Shown here piece after piece: positions 23,197-37,029 of a stretch of DNA of 64,000 bases. The DNA is from Rutidosis leptorrhynchoides. Taxonomy: Eukaryota > Streptophyta > Magnoliopsida > Asterales > Asteraceae. The notes under the pieces are model-generated. The model saw only the letters and a program-made list of their open reading frames with translations. It did no database searches and had not been told where the DNA came from. The stretch covers positions 33,948,501-34,012,500 of the forward strand of contig NC_092341.1 in assembly GCF_046630445.1 (NCBI RefSeq), in the 5' to 3' direction. Each line of letters opens with the position of its first letter. Positions within the stretch are counted from its first letter, which is position 1. A program made the position numbers and the translations under genes.

Positions 23197-24128
23197 ATTA
23201 TAAGAAAAGTTTAATTGAGATATCCTAAAAATTTTTCTTTAGTTTTAACCATTAGATCAACTAAAAGACAAACACTACCCCCATCATCTAACCATTCATT
23301 TTAATTATTGATCAATAATTAATTTTTACATATTAAAACACCCTAAATACCCTTCCCCTTAAATTAGAATACGGGGGAAAAAACACAAATAAGGGGTCAC
23401 CCTCATCTCTTTCATTCGCGTTATTCATTCATCCATAAAATGCTCCCACAACGAACCCTAAATTGAAATCCCGATTCATTCGAACCCTAAAACATGTTGA
23501 ACAATTGATTAACATAACCCTAGAACAGGTTGAACAATCGATTAACACTGCAACTTTCGATTCGATACTACCTAAAGATTATGGTAACCTAGATTACCAT
23601 TCCAATGAATCAGGCCTGCGGGCACAAGTAATATCGAAGGAATCAAAGTCTGCCTGAGCAAAGGTTATTGTGGTGTTTTTTTTTTCTTTTTTGTTCCAAG
23701 GATGTTTTTCTAGGCAAATGACTGTATAATATTTACAATGGTTAAATATATATACCATGTAAATATTTAGCACATTGAATTTATATAAATTGACTATTTG
23801 TACATGTTAAGTTCATGCTCTATAAATATAAATTGTGTATGCATCGTATGTGGTATTCAATGGTCTAGATTTGCATTCTAATTTGTATCTTGTGTTATGT
23901 TGTAGAATGAAGGTGTATTCGTATTTGATTATGCGCAGACAATATCAACCGATGTTAAGCAACAACATTTTGGGTTAGATGACGAGTCTCACTTGGTATT
24001 GTACTTTTCTTTTCATTTCTAGATTTGAATATTAATAAAAAATATATGATTATGCATCGTGATTAATATTTTGATAGATCTAATACATAGTTTTAAATAT
24101 CCTCGTACATAAATTAGGTTATTGATGA
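23197..24128. other. Uncharacterised single-copy-like sequence
   Basis: It contains a short open stretch (23463-23657, 64 codons) with repeated EQVEQSINT/KHVEQLINI motifs. A second short open stretch near 23907-24000 ends at a possible GTATTG donor. The layout could be the first exons of a decayed plant gene, but I do not recognise it and assign no function. Confidence 0.3.
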
Positions 24129-25145
24129 TGGTGCGTGACAATACATCTCTTACCCTCTAAATTTATACATGATTCAAACACTACAAATAAGCACACACAA
24201 CTAACGAGCACTTAGAACCCGGTCATTATAGTACTTTAATGTAAGTATTCGTTTGAAGTTCGTCCCAAGAGCGCGGTGTAAGTCGGATAATTGAAACTAT
24301 TAATTGTCCTAGGGTTTGTTTGATTGGGGGGTTTTGATTGATATCAACTAACAACTAAAAATTGCACAATTAAACAAACCTAAATTTATCAATTAAACTA
24401 GTGACAAGAAACAAGTAGGGAGGTATTAAGACTTAAAACAATTAACTAAGACGTGTTCACTTATCTAATCCTCTCTATGCTTTGGCTTGCCCCGTTTTGC
24501 CTATATTGCTATCTCATTAGTTGTTGAACTATTAAATGTTTAGCATCACTACTAAACCTCAAATCAAATGATACTCCACGAATTCACATAAGCTTTATAT
24601 CTTAAGATTGAGTTAAGCATGATTTGGTCATTGAGATTGAACTTAGGTTAAAATCACTTAAAACCTCCAACTATCGAAATAATTTAAGATAATCGGCATT
24701 ACTATGTTGACTAGAGGCCAATTGAAAACCAACCTAGATCAAGAACACAATCACTTGCAATTCCTAAACTAGTTGTCTAGATCACCTAAGGTGTTGAAGC
24801 ACATATTGATTCACTTCTCAAATCACTAGGAGAGCTACACAACATATGTAATAAAAGTCAAGCCTAAAACAAACTCATAGTAATGGATCTTTAGCCAACT
24901 CAACAAAACATGATCATGTAATTCATTCAAACAACAATAATCAATTGATTTGGGGCAAACACTAGCATTAGAGATTCATAAATAAGCAAACACAAATGAT
25001 TTAGCCAAACATAGCAAAGATTACACTAGCAATAATCATAAAAACATCAATAAACATCATCTTCAGTGATTACAAGTAATTAATTCAAAGCTAGATGAAG
25101 AAAAACAAAGATTGCAACTAATTAGTGCAAAATGAGTAAAGTAAA
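24129..25145. other. Unassigned intergenic sequence, repeat-like
   Basis: No ORF. The sequence style (AAGAGCGCGGTGTAAG, GTCCTAGGGTTTG, CA-rich stretches) is like dispersed plant retrotransposon leader sequence, but no LTR, PBS or domain could be found to support this. Confidence 0.3.
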
Positions 25146-25193
25146 GTGGGAGTCTGGACTCCGATGTTACAAAGATTACAAAGATTACAACTA

Positions 25194-26608
25194 ATTCTCA
25201 AAGAGGAGAATATATCTCATGAACATTTGAACATACTTGTCTCTCGATTCGAGGTTAGGGAGTCAGGACTTCGATGTTATGCTGGAAGAATTTGGGTACC
25301 ACTTTATGGAGATCTACGGAACCTTATACTTGATGAAGCACACAAATCGAGATATTCGATTCATCCTGGAGCGGGCAAAATGTACCACGACCTTAAAGAA
25401 TAGTATTGGTGGCCGAATCTTAAGAAAGACGTTGCAACCTATGTTGGTAAATGTTTAACCTGCTCGAAAGTTAAAGCCGAACATCAGAGACCTTCTGGTT
25501 TACTTCAACAACCAGAAATCCCACAATGGAAGTGGGAAAGGATCACGATGGATTTCATTACTAAGCTGCTGAATACGGTGGGCGGATACGATACTATTTG
25601 GGTTATTGTTGACCGCCTTACCAAATCTGCACACTTTCTAGCGATGAAGAAAACAGATACAATGGAGAGACTTGCTCAATTATACATCAAAGAGGTTGTA
25701 TCTCGTCATGGTGTACCTTTATCGATCATCTCGGATCGCGATCCCCGTTTTGCTTCTAGATTTTGGCGTTCTTTGCAAGAAGCCATGGGAACCCGTCTCG
25801 ACATGAGTACTGCTTATCATCCACAGACCGATGGGCAAAGTGAAAGAACGATTCAGACCTTGGAGGACATGCTGCATGCATGTGTTATCGATTTTGGAAA
25901 GGCTTGGGAAAGGCATTTGCCACTCGCCGAATTCTCGTACAACAACAGTTATCACTCGAGCATTAATGCTGCACCTTTTGAAGCGTTGTATGGCCGTAAG
26001 TGCCGATCTCCTATTTGTTGGGCCGAAGTAGGCGAAAAGCAAATCACTGGACCCGAGGTAGTCCATGAAACAACGGAGAAGATTGCTCAGATTCAAGCTA
26101 GACTTAAGACTACCCGCGATCGTCAAAAGAGTTATGCCGATCTCAAACGTAAAGACTTTGAATTCAACGTGGGTGACCATGTAATGTTGAAGGTTGCACC
26201 TTGGAAGGGTGTGATTCGCTTTGGAAAACGTGGAAAGTTAAACCCACGATACATTGGTCCTTTTGAAATTTTGGAACGTGTTGGACCTGTTGCTTACCGT
26301 TTGGATCTACCAGTACAATTGAGCTCAGTTCATCCTACCTTCCACGTGTCAAACTTGAAGAAGTGTCTTGCTGCACCCGAACTTATCATACCGCTGGAAG
26401 AACTTACTATTGACGACAAACTCCACTTTGTGGAAGAGCCTGTTGAAATTATGGATCGTGAGATCAAAACTTTGAAACGCAACAAGATTCCAATCATCCA
26501 AGTACGATGGAATGCCAAACGAGGACCTGAGTTTACTTGGGAGTGAGAGGATCAAATGATGCAGAAGTATCCTCACCTTTTCCCGACTCCTCCATCTACC
26601 TCAGCTTA
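25194..26608 (+). pseudogene. Integrase-chromodomain remnant of a Gypsy pol
   Basis: This covers the last part of a chromovirus pol: the HHCC zinc finger (HKSRYSIHPG...[11 protein letters not shown]), the DDE core ([27 protein letters not shown]), then the SH3-like region ([22 protein letters not shown]) and a chromodomain-like tail. Two nonsense changes occur in one continuous frame. A TAG at 25401-25403 sits where relatives have Tyr, and a TGA at about 26544-26546 sits where they have Arg. No frameshift is seen across about 1.4 kb, so decay is mild. It cannot act alone. Confidence 0.85.
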
Positions 26609-26609
26609 A

Positions 26610-26645
26610 AATTTTGGGACGAAATTTTCTTTAACAGGTGGGTAA
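26610..26645 (+). promoter_or_regulatory. Polypurine tract of the truncated element
   Basis: AAATTTTGGGACGAAATTTT, the same hairpin with one G-U pair, is followed by TTAACAGGTGGGTAA directly before the LTR. Confidence 0.8.
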
Positions 26646-29600
26646 TGTAACGACCCTGGATTTTTCCAACGTTTATTTATTAATAATTATTATTATTAAT
26701 ACTTGTGATTAAACGAATGTATGTTATTACATTTACATGTTGCCATGATTGCCCATACTTGACTTTAATTGCCCAAAACGTCTTTGTGACACACGAAACT
26801 TGCTCGAATAATATTTTCAAGTATTATTTACATTCATGATTAATTTTTATTAATCATTTTAATTAACTAAAGTTGTTAGTTAATTACTTGGGCTTTAATT
26901 GGATTTATTTGTTAATTACATACAACTTGGGCTTTTAATTAAACATGGGCTTATAAAGCGCACCCTACTTCTTTCATGGACTCTTTAGCCCATCACCACA
27001 TGTGTAAGTATCCATTTAATTATAACTAGTTAGTTTAAGAGCATTGGAATCTAGTTCCACCATGATCCCCATGTACACACCCTTATTAACCAACTTTTGT
27101 GACCTTTGCATGCATGAGACTAGTAGGCAACTCCCTCCTCCTCTTTTGCTTGTTGACCGTCGGCCAAGGAGGGCAAATAGAGGAGTTTTGTTTCTTTTTT
27201 TTTTCACTACTTCATTCATACTTCTCTCATTCAAAACACACACTTCAACTTGCTTTCATTTTTCTCTCTTTTATCTCAAGCATTTCTCTACATTCTTGTA
27301 AGCAACTTGATCTTTTCTTTCCTCTTTTCTTGGCTTAAAAACCTTAGCCTTTTGCTACAATATCATCATCATCTTTGTTCTTTGATGTTGTATAATTACT
27401 TGATACTTGTTAGTTGTTGTTGTTACTTAGTTACATGAACTTTGTTGTTATTATTTTCTTACTAGTTTCAAGAATCAACTCTTTAGTTTCATTCTTCATT
27501 TATCTTGTTCATAATAAGAACACACAAGAACTAACTTACTAGTTATGTTCTACAATTATTGTTTTAAAAAGATTGTAAGTTCATGGTTGTAAATCATACT
27601 TGAAGTTCATGAAGTAAACTTTAAAGTTTACTTTCTAAAGATCACGACTTAGGCTTGAATCTTTAAAGTATGAACAACCTTGAACTAGTTACTAGTTTAC
27701 TTAGTTTATTTCTTTATATTATGTACTTTCAATTTATTTTTGTTGGTTAATATTGGTCAAATGTTACTAGTTAACTTTGATCTCATTTATCTTGAACAAA
27801 AGTTAACTTTAAAAGTTCAAGAACATGTAAGTAAGCTTCCTTTAATTATAACTTTGTACACTTATGTTAGATCTAGACTTTTGAGTCTTGGATCTTCAAG
27901 ATCAAACTAAGAACTATGTTCTACAACTCAAGATCTTGATTTCATAAGTTTACTTTCAAGTTTGTAACTTATTATTAGTTTTAAAGTTCATGTATGTGTT
28001 AGATCTAAGACTTTGATGTAGCTTTGGTTCATCAAACTTCATACAACTCTTAAGTGAGTTGTGCTTCATGTCTTAGACCTACACTTGTGTCATAATAGTC
28101 AAAACTTGGTTAATATTACTTTTACATTTTATGTATGTGTTAGATCTAAGACTTTGATGTAACTTTGGTTCATCAAAACACTTGCAACACTTAGGTGAGT
28201 TGCGCTTCATGTCTTAGACTTACACTTGGGTTATGATGGTAAAACCTTGGTGAAAATGATGCAAACACATCAAAGAATTGTACACTTAAAGCTATATGCA
28301 TCAAGGATGAGAACCATGATAAGCATCAAGCACCAAGAACCACCGGAACCTACTGACCCTACAGTTCTACTATTTCTGTATCTGACCTGTATGACCTGGG
28401 CTACTGTAATTATGATTTTCAGATATCTCTGTTCGAGTAGATAACTTTTCATATAGGACTCATCTTAATCCAAGTTACGGTTTAGGATTTATGGCCCTCC
28501 GATCGTCACTATGTCCATTTAACGTTGTGCTGAAAATTCTGACCTACTCGCACTTAGACCGTCGCCACGGTCAAACGAAGACGAGTTTGCTTCTGTAATT
28601 TTTACCACAACTAAAGGACTCATATACGGAGCCATGGCCACTGGTATCACCTTATTTCAGTAGGTATAGAGGCCGTGGTGACTGACCGAACTCAGCCTTT
28701 GTTTTAAACTACTTTCATAAACGAAACTTACTTTACGTCTTTTGTTGATGATGAATGATGATGACCTTTAAGACCTTATTTACATACTTTTAAACCTATT
28801 TGGACGATTTACTAACTTAGTACTATTTGACTTAGGTTGAGGACCCGTTTGGACAACCTTCATTACTTGCTTACTTTCCGAGTCATACTTTACTGCTACT
28901 TTATCATTGTGAGTTATAGCATTCCCTTTTTACTTTAACTTATTTTGGGAACTGAGAATACATGCGGATTTTATGTTTTACATACTAGGCACGAGTACTT
29001 AAACTTATATATGTGTGGGTTATACAACGACATAAACATTCCCTTTAGCTCGGTAACGTTTAATCATTGGTTTTTGAACCGTGAACGCGAATCTTAGATA
29101 TGGATCCATAGGGTTTGACATCCCCACTCGGGCTAGTCGCGCTAGCATTTAACGAGTGTTTAATACTTCGTAAACATACGCACTTGCCAAGTGTACTTTC
29201 AGGGGGTATAAACTTTAAGTTAGTTACCAAGTGCCCACGGTTAACATATACTTTATCATACTGTTTTGAAACGCTCTTTGTAGCACTGAAATCTCGTGGC
29301 CTACCTTACATACTGTTATACTTAAACTATAGCTCACCAACCTTTGTGTTGACGTTTTAAAGCATGTTTTTCTCAGGTGCTTAAGGTTATTTGCTTCCGC
29401 TGTCGTGCTATTCTTGCCGTAGACACCCGCTGCTCTAGTGTTATCACCGCATGAACTGTTTATCTTGCATTCAAACTTTAATACATTTGAAACTATGTTT
29501 TGTAACGACCTAAGGGTCACATACATTTATTCATGCTTGCTATTCGTAGAAGCATACTGTTGGTGTAAAACAATTGACGTCGGTTATGACGTCATCTTTT

Positions 29601-29702
29601 TATCGTGAATGCAACTTCTTTTATTACAGCATATATTACTTAACCTTGTAATGATCCTGTTGTTGATGATTCGTACACGATGGTTTTGTACGGGGCATCA
29701 CA
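26646..29702 (+). repeat. 3' LTR of the truncated element
   Basis: A 3057-bp LTR starting TGTAACGACCCTGG and ending GGGGCATCACA. It carries the shared 3'-part blocks: GTGAGTTATAG at 28909, GAGAATACATGC, ACTCACCAACCTTTGTGTTGAC, and CTCAGGTG (AG at 29375-29376) about 326 bp before its end. The small ORFs inside are not credible. Confidence 0.85.
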
Positions 29703-30226
29703 TAAGCATTGCTTGTCCTCAAGCAATATAGGATTAAGCACTTTAAACATAACCATCAATACCCAAACTATTAGTCTCAAGCTCAAATGCAATAAAGATC
29801 AAACCAAACTTTCATTTCAAATAAATATGACCAAAATACAAAGTATGACCTCAAAGCACTTGCCATTCTTCAAATCATCACTTGAACTTGAGAATTGGGA
29901 AAACTCTTCAATCAACAATAAAAAATGATCTTCAATCTCCTCAAACTCAAACTTTCAAGCAATAACATTATCAACTTCAAACAATCTCTTCAACTAGCAC
30001 ATCTTTAAGTCTTCAATCCACAAATACCAACACAAACATAATTCAAGCCTAAGTCTACCCGAACCAATCATACCCCCGGTCAAAGTCAACTTCATCTACG
30101 AGAAGGTCATCAAACACCAATCAATAAATATCAAATCTTTACAAACTCGAACTTGGCCTCCTTGACCTTGACCAAATATGTAGTATTCACGGGATAACCA
30201 TAAACTCATCAAACTAGTCAATAGTA
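29703..30226. other. Sequence between two LTR elements
   Basis: No ORF of note. It starts TAAGCATTGCTTGTCCTCAAGC, a phrase that I associate with plant retrotransposon internal sequence, but there is no proof. It ends TAGTA, the expected left duplication of element X. Confidence 0.3.
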
Positions 30227-32229
30227 TGTAACGACCCTACTTTTTCCGTTATCTTTTACCGTTAATTATTTAACGACCGTTATTTGTTATTCGTGCCACG
30301 TCATTTCTATGACCTATATTATTATTTTAGTAATAATATATTAATTATTATGTGTTATATGAATATTTGTATTTGTATTCGTATTTAAATTTGTACGTTT
30401 CTACGTGTCATGGATTTCTATCCGGCGAATCTTTTCGGTTTTCAAATCAACGGTCAGACTTTTGAGATTTTTGAATACCAATTATTTTAAATATGATATT
30501 TTTATGTCATATAAAAATATATAGTGTTTATATATTTTATTTGTCGTGTATATGTTATCTCTCCGAATATTTAATCGCGTAACGGTATTTTCGCGTTTCG
30601 AGCTTCGTTCGGGCGTTCGGGCCACAAGCAAATACTCATTTAAAAAAATTGGGCCAATGGGGCCTACCCCCATACAATTTTTGGCCGAACCCTTTCAAGG
30701 GGCGGGGGAGTGTTTAATTTTATTTTCTTTAAGCTTTAATCACTTTTCCATTTTAATTACTACTTCATTTCTCCTAAACCTAAACACCTTTCTTTTTGCT
30801 CTCTTCTCCCTTTTCTTTTTTTGAGCCGTCACCTACACCACACCAATCATCATCATCTTCAATCAAATATTGCTTGGATCATTAAATTGTTTGCATAATC
30901 GGATTCATCTCTTCGATCTCTACGCGTTCATGCTAATCAATTCTTGATTAGGGTATAAACCCTAACCCTAGCTTTTCAATTTTCTTATATTTTTCTGTTT
31001 TTACATGTTATATTAGTAGTATGATGATTATATGTTATTGTATTGTTGATTGTATGCGTAGAAATGCTCGTTAATTCATGTTTTCGGTTTGATTGTTTTG
31101 GGACAGCGGTTTGATTGTTGTTTTCTGGAAATATAACTGATATAAAAGTGAAATTAAAGTATTTATATGAGTTCCTCTCATCAAGACATTAATTTTAGAC
31201 TTCGGATTCATGTTATTTCGATTCCCGGAGCTCTAGATATGATTAAAATGGTGTTTAATTGAAATTAAAATGTAAGAACGAATTGGTACAGGTGTGGTCC
31301 GAATTTGTGACCACTTTTGGAGTCTTTAGGGTATACTAGTGTGTTAGGATTGATGATTGGATGAACTTTCATGTTCGGGTCATCGAAATCCGAGCACAGA
31401 TCACCCGGTATGACTAAAACATGTTTTTGAACAGAATAAAGCTCCAAGTTGATTAATGGCTGTAGGTCACGACTTGGTGGATGTTCTTGGGGTGTTCTTT
31501 AGCACACTAATGTGTCGGGTGGGTTGGTTAGGCAAAGATATATATAAGACTCGCCGAAAACTGATTCCTGGGGCTCATGTTATGACCCGATGAACTTTTA
31601 ATTAAAACTTATGGTTATTAATTATGACTTATGATATAAATAATGAATTTCATTATTAATAAATTACTTATGATATAAAAAGTAATTAATTTAATTTAAG
31701 ACTTATGATATATATATTTATTATATCATTTATTAATTACTTATGATTTAATTAAACATTTAATTAAACTTATGATTAATAATACTTTTATTATTAATGA
31801 AAAATACTTATGTTAAGTATTAAACTTATATTATGAGATTATTATAATAAGACTTATAATAAGGATTAATTAATTATTTAATTATTATAAGGCTTAGTTA
31901 TTATTTAATTATAATTTAATTATTAAATACTTATGATTTAATAATTATAATTAGAAACTTATGATATGATTAATAATTCATTATTAATTAATAATACTTA
32001 TGATATGATTTAAAATCTATTATTAATTAATAATACTTATATTATGACTAATATTTAATTAATTAATTAAATACTTATGTTATATTAATTATATCATTTA
32101 AACTTATGTTAACTTTAATAATTCAATTTAATTTAATTAAACTTATGTTATGACATACTTATACATATATGAATTTAATTAACGTTATAACCTATATTAT
32201 TATTATAACTTATACTTTTAAAATTACCG

Positions 32230-32304
32230 TTGACTATGTTTGACCAAGGTTGACTTTTAAGTTGACTTTTAGTTGACTTTGACTTTCAGTTGACTTTTGT
32301 TGAC
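32230..32304 (+). promoter_or_regulatory. Array of eight TTGAC(C/T) W-box-like motifs
   Basis: Eight TTGACT/TTGACC cores lie in 75 bp of the X LTR. TTGAC(C/T) is the known binding core of plant WRKY factors, so this could be a stress-responsive enhancer of the element. It may also be only a simple tandem repeat of GTTGACTTT. Confidence 0.4.
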
Positions 32305-32324
32305 TTTCTAATTAAGGAAACTTT

Positions 32325-32474
32325 TCTAACTTATAAACTTTCCAAAAATAGCAACTTTCTAAATATGGAAACTTTCTAAATTTAGAAACTTTCCAAAAAT
32401 AGAAACTTTCCAAAAATAGAAACTTTCCTAAAATAGAAACTTTTCTAAAATAGAAACTTTCCTAAAATAGAAAC
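32325..32474. repeat. Minisatellite, ~17-bp AAACTTTCC(A/T)AAAATAG unit
   Basis: About eight imperfect copies. The array was cut by insertion of solo LTR S; its last copies resume at 35118-35180. Confidence 0.85.
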
Positions 32475-32939
32475 TGTGATGACCCGGAAATTTCTGACCA
32501 AATTTAAACTTAATCTTTGTATGATTAACATTTTCGACACAATAAGCAAAGTCTGTAAAACTGAATCTCAAAATTTTTGAACTACTTTTATATATTTAAA
32601 TACCCTTCGGTTATTTTCGACGATTCGAGAACAATTATATGTAAATAGATACATATATACTATAACATGAAAAGGTAACAATGTATTAATTGTTTGATAC
32701 CGTACATTAAACTTATTGGTTTAAATATCTATTTGAATGTATATGATAAGTTGAAATATTTATTATTAAAATTTATTTATAAATAACTTCCAATGTGTAT
32801 TTAAAAACTGATTTATGTATATTAAAAAGATATATACATATATATAATAAACGATAGTAACATTCGTTTATTGATTCAATTGATATTTAGATAAGTTAAC
32901 TAAAGCGTTTAAGATGAACCAGTTAAACACTAATTTGTT

Positions 32940-33060
32940 ACAGTGTTTTCAAATTGCCACATTACTCAAAATGCTACAGTGTTTTCGAAAATCACTATTT
33001 GCTACAGTGAATTGCTACAGTAAAATTTGACTTTGCTACAGTAACTTTGCTACAGTAAAA
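32940..33060. repeat. GCTACAGT short tandem motif in solo LTR S
   Basis: Five copies of GCTACAGT plus a degenerate one, irregularly spaced, in the U3 side of the LTR. Confidence 0.7.
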
Positions 33061-33656
33061 CGCTATTATAAAAATGTATTTTAACAAATAGCGAGACGAT
33101 GATTTATAGAAGTAAATGACCAAAACACTCGAAAGTTTAAGATACACTTTGAGTGATATAATTAAGGGATAATTTAAGGCTATTGATAAGGCTAAAAAGG
33201 AACATATATTTCATAGCATTATCCCCCAAGAAAGACAGGATTTTAGTTGTAATTGTTCCATATTCAAGTAATATTCGTTTATATTTAATAAGTGCGAAGA
33301 CAAAAGGCGAAAACGAAGAATTGAAAACGGAAAGGTCCAAAATGCTCAAATGTACAATATACAATTAAAAAGGTTCAAATTATTGATGAAGAACGTCTAA
33401 AAAAATGACAAGAGTACAAGTTGCGGAACGCAAAGTACACGATATAAAATAGTACGCAAGGACGTCTGAAAATCCGGAACCGGGACCCGAGTCAAGAAGA
33501 AACGCCCGACGCAACGGACCAAAAATATCTAGTCTACTATGCACAAGAATAAAATATAATATATAAATAATTATATTAATTATTTATATATTTATATTTA
33601 TTTTATATTATGTCGACAAGCTAGGAGCCAAAACAATGTGAGCTGTCCCTGGTCCT

Positions 33657-33702
33657 CATGCGAGTCGCATGGCCAGAAGGCCATTTCCATGCGAGTCGCA
33701 TG
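33657..33702. repeat. Paired perfect palindromes CATGCGAGTCGCATG
   Basis: Two identical 15-bp near-palindromes (7-bp arms with a central base) at 33657-33671 and 33688-33702 flank GCCAGAAGGCCATTTC in the solo LTR. They could be a dimeric protein-binding site or only GC-rich LTR structure. Confidence 0.6.
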
Positions 33703-33789
33703 ACTCCAGATTTCAGGCCACATCTATAAATTTCAGTGTTTTCGCTCGATTTAAATCACACACATACACAAATATATATATACTCCGTA

Positions 33790-33799
33790 ATATTATTTA

Positions 33800-33856
<57 letters not shown>
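33790..33856. repeat. (TTA)n microsatellite in solo LTR S
   Basis: A long TTA tract with flanking imperfect copies. Confidence 0.9.
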
Positions 33857-36800
33857 AAGATTATTATTAATCTTATTATTTTTTATTATTATTAGTGTTA
33901 TTATTTTTGCGATACAAAAATAATAATGTACAAAAAATATTACGACGGAGTGCTGTCCAAGTAATTTTCAAAATGAGTTTTCGAGCAAGCTAGAGCTAAG
34001 GAAATTATGGGTTATTGCCAAGGAGGTTATGGGTAATGTTCGGGGGTATTTTTTTGTGAATCAAACCTCGTGTTTATCATCTCCGATGCGTCTACGTGCT
34101 TTCCTACAATATTGTATATCAATATTTAACTGTGAGTTTCATAAGATCCCTTTTACTCTCTACATTTTTGGGCTGAGAATACATGCAAATGTTTTATTAA
34201 CCGATATACAATATTTATATGTGTGAGTTTCATATGCTTCTTTTTTAATTGCTTTTGCAATCTATATTTTTGGGCTGAGAATACATGCACTTTATTTTAA
34301 ACGCAATGGATACAAGTACATACTAAATTCTACACCGAGTTTGAACCGAAAATCCCTTAGCTTTGGTAACTAGTAACTGCCGGTTATAAGAACTGGTGGG
34401 CGCGAGTAGTATTATATGGATCCATAGGGCTTGATATCCCCGTCCGAGCTAGAGCGCTAGCCTTTTAACGGACGTATGCTATTTGAGAAGCGTACACGTT
34501 GGTTTGCGTGTATTATTAAGATGATTATACAAAGGGTACAAATAATATAAGCATTAAAGTTTAGTTACCAGGGTGCTCAATTTTGTAGAACCGATTGATA
34601 AACGTTTCGGATGAAACAACTGAAATCTTGTGATCCACCTTTTATGTAAAACCTATTGATAACGTTTTAAATAAAACAACTGAACTTTTGTAATCCACAT
34701 TGATATACGGATTATGTGTAATATTAAAACTATAAACTCACCAACCTTTGTGTTGACACTTGAAGCATGTTTATTCTCAGGATTCTAGAAGTCTTCCGCT
34801 GTTTGCTTATACGTGATACAAGATATGTGCTTGGAGTCATACATGCTATATACAAGAAACTTGCATTCACCAAACCATTACCATGTATCTTATTTTGACT
34901 GTATTGTCAACAGATGTATTATTGTAAACCATTAAATGGTGATTGTCTATACGTAGAAATCATCAGATGTTAAAAACCTGGAATTTATATATTCATTTAT
35001 GAAATACCTTTTCAAACGAATACAATGTTACAAAATGTATCACATAGAGGTCAAATACCTCGCAATGAAATCAATGAATGACGTGTTCGTCCATATGGAT
35101 TTGGAGCGATCGTCACAGAAACTTTCCAAAAATGGAAACCTGCTAAAAATAAAAACTTTCTAAAAATAGAAAGGGTGTGTCCGTACGCTGTTTCGATCAA
35201 ACCGATGCATGTTGAGTGTTGTTCTATGTCTACTTGCAACATGTACAATAGCTATCATACTAAGACTTGACCTAAGTTAGTTATTTATATCGACCTGCTT
35301 TATTTATAGGTCGTCGTTGTGATCATTCCTGATCACTTTACTTCGTTTGCTGTTCGTATATTTGTGTGGTTACCTCGTTTGCTATTAAGGTGAGTTATAG
35401 TCCCATTTTTCTATTTTATATCTTTTGGGATGAGAATACATGCATTTTATTTTTCATATTGGACACAAGTGGAAATTGGTTTAAATTATTCAATGTGAAT
35501 CGAACAAAAATATTCCCTAATCTGGTAATTGTAATCACTGATTTCTACTGGTGAACGCGAATCCTATGGATAGATCTGTAGTGACCCGAACTTTTCCATG
35601 TTTATATATATATTAAATGAAATTGATATTTACATGATTAAGTGTTTCCAACATGTTAAGCAATCAAACTTGTTAAGACTTGATTAATTGAAATAGGTTT
35701 CATATAGACAATTGACCTCCCAAGTTGACCGGTGATTCACGAACGTTAAAACTTGTAAAAACTATATGATGTCATATATATGGTTATATATATAGTTAAC
35801 ATAATATTATGATAAGTAAACATATCATTAAGTATATTAATAATGAACTACATATGTAAAAACAAGACTACTAACTTAATGATTTTGAAACGAGACATAT
35901 ATGTAACGATTATCGTTCTAACGACATTTAATGTATATATATCATATTAAGAGATATTCGTACATCATAATATCATGATAATATAATAATTTAAAATCTC
36001 ATTTGATATTATAAACATTGGGTTAACAACATTTAACAAGATCGTTAACCTAAAGGTTTCAAAACAACACTTACATATAACGACTAACGATGACTTAACA
36101 ACTCAGTTAAAATGTATATACATGTAGTGTTTTAATATGTATTCATACACTTTTTAAAGACTTCAAGACACTTATCAAAATACTTTTACTTAACAAAAAT
36201 GCTTACAATTACATCCTCGTTCAGTTTCATCAACAATTCTACTCGTATGCACCCGTATTCGTACTCGTACAATACACAGATTTTAGATGTATGTACTATT
36301 GGTATATACACTCCAATGATCAGCTCTTAGCAGCCCATGTGAGTCACCTAACACATGTAGAACCATCATTTGGCAACTAGCATGAAATATCTCATAAAAT
36401 TACAAAAATATGAGTAATCATTCATGACTTATTTACATGAAAACAAAATTACATATCCTTTATATCTAATCCATACACCAACGACCAAAAACACCTACAA
36501 ACACTTTCATTCTTCAATTTTCTTCATCTAATTGATCTCTCTCAAGTTCTATCTTCAAGTTCTAAGTGTTCTTCATAAATTCTACAAGTTCTAGTTGCAT
36601 AAAATCAAGAATACTTCCAAGTTTGCTAGCTTACTTCCAATCTTGTAGAGTGATCATCCAACCTCAAGAAATCTTTCTTATTTACAGTAAGATATCTTTC
36701 TAATACAAGGTAATAATTATATTCAAAATTTGATTCAATTTCTATAACTATAATAATCTTATTTCGAGTGAAAATCTTACTTGAACTGTTTTCGTGTCAT

Positions 36801-37029
36801 GATTCTGCTTCAAGAATTTCCAAGCCATCCAAGGATCCTTTGAAGCTAGATCCATTTTTCTCATTTCCAGTAGATTTATCCAGAATACTTGAGGTAGTAA
36901 TGATGTTCATAACAACATTCGATTCATACATATAAAGCTATCTTATTCGAAGGTTTAAACTTGTAATCACTAGAACATAGTTTAGTTAATTCTAAACTTG
37001 TTCGCAAACAAAAGTTAATCCTTCTAACT

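Larger units (their letters stand above)
25146..29702 (+). mobile_element. 5'-truncated Ty3/Gypsy element (integrase end plus 3' LTR)
   Basis: Only the integrase and chromodomain-like end of pol, the polypurine tract and one LTR remain. The 5' LTR, gag, protease, RT and RNase H are missing. The left boundary lies near 25146-25200. There the motif ESGLRCY occurs twice in different frames, suggesting a rearranged junction. Right flank after the LTR begins TAAGC; no left duplication can be tested. Confidence 0.8.
32475..35117 (+). mobile_element. Solo LTR S
   Basis: A 2643-bp LTR, TGTGATGACCCGG...GATCGTCACA, with no internal region, flanked by GAAAC at 32470-32474 and 35118-35122. The start is similar to the LTR of Y (ATTTAAACTTAATCTTT, CGACACAATAAGCAAAGTCTG). 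It carries a (TTA)n tract, GCTACAGT repeats, and the intron-like block ending TTATTCTCAG at 34780. It results from recombination between the two LTRs of a full element. Confidence 0.9.

Noticed and set aside
22832..23228. ORFs with long Ile-Tyr repeats on both strands (also 16891, 19248, 19859, 22104)
   Set aside because: These are translations of (TA)n microsatellites; both strands and several frames are open for the same reason.
33136..33368. Overlapping short ORFs in solo LTR S
   Set aside because: Chance ORFs in AT-rich LTR sequence on both strands.
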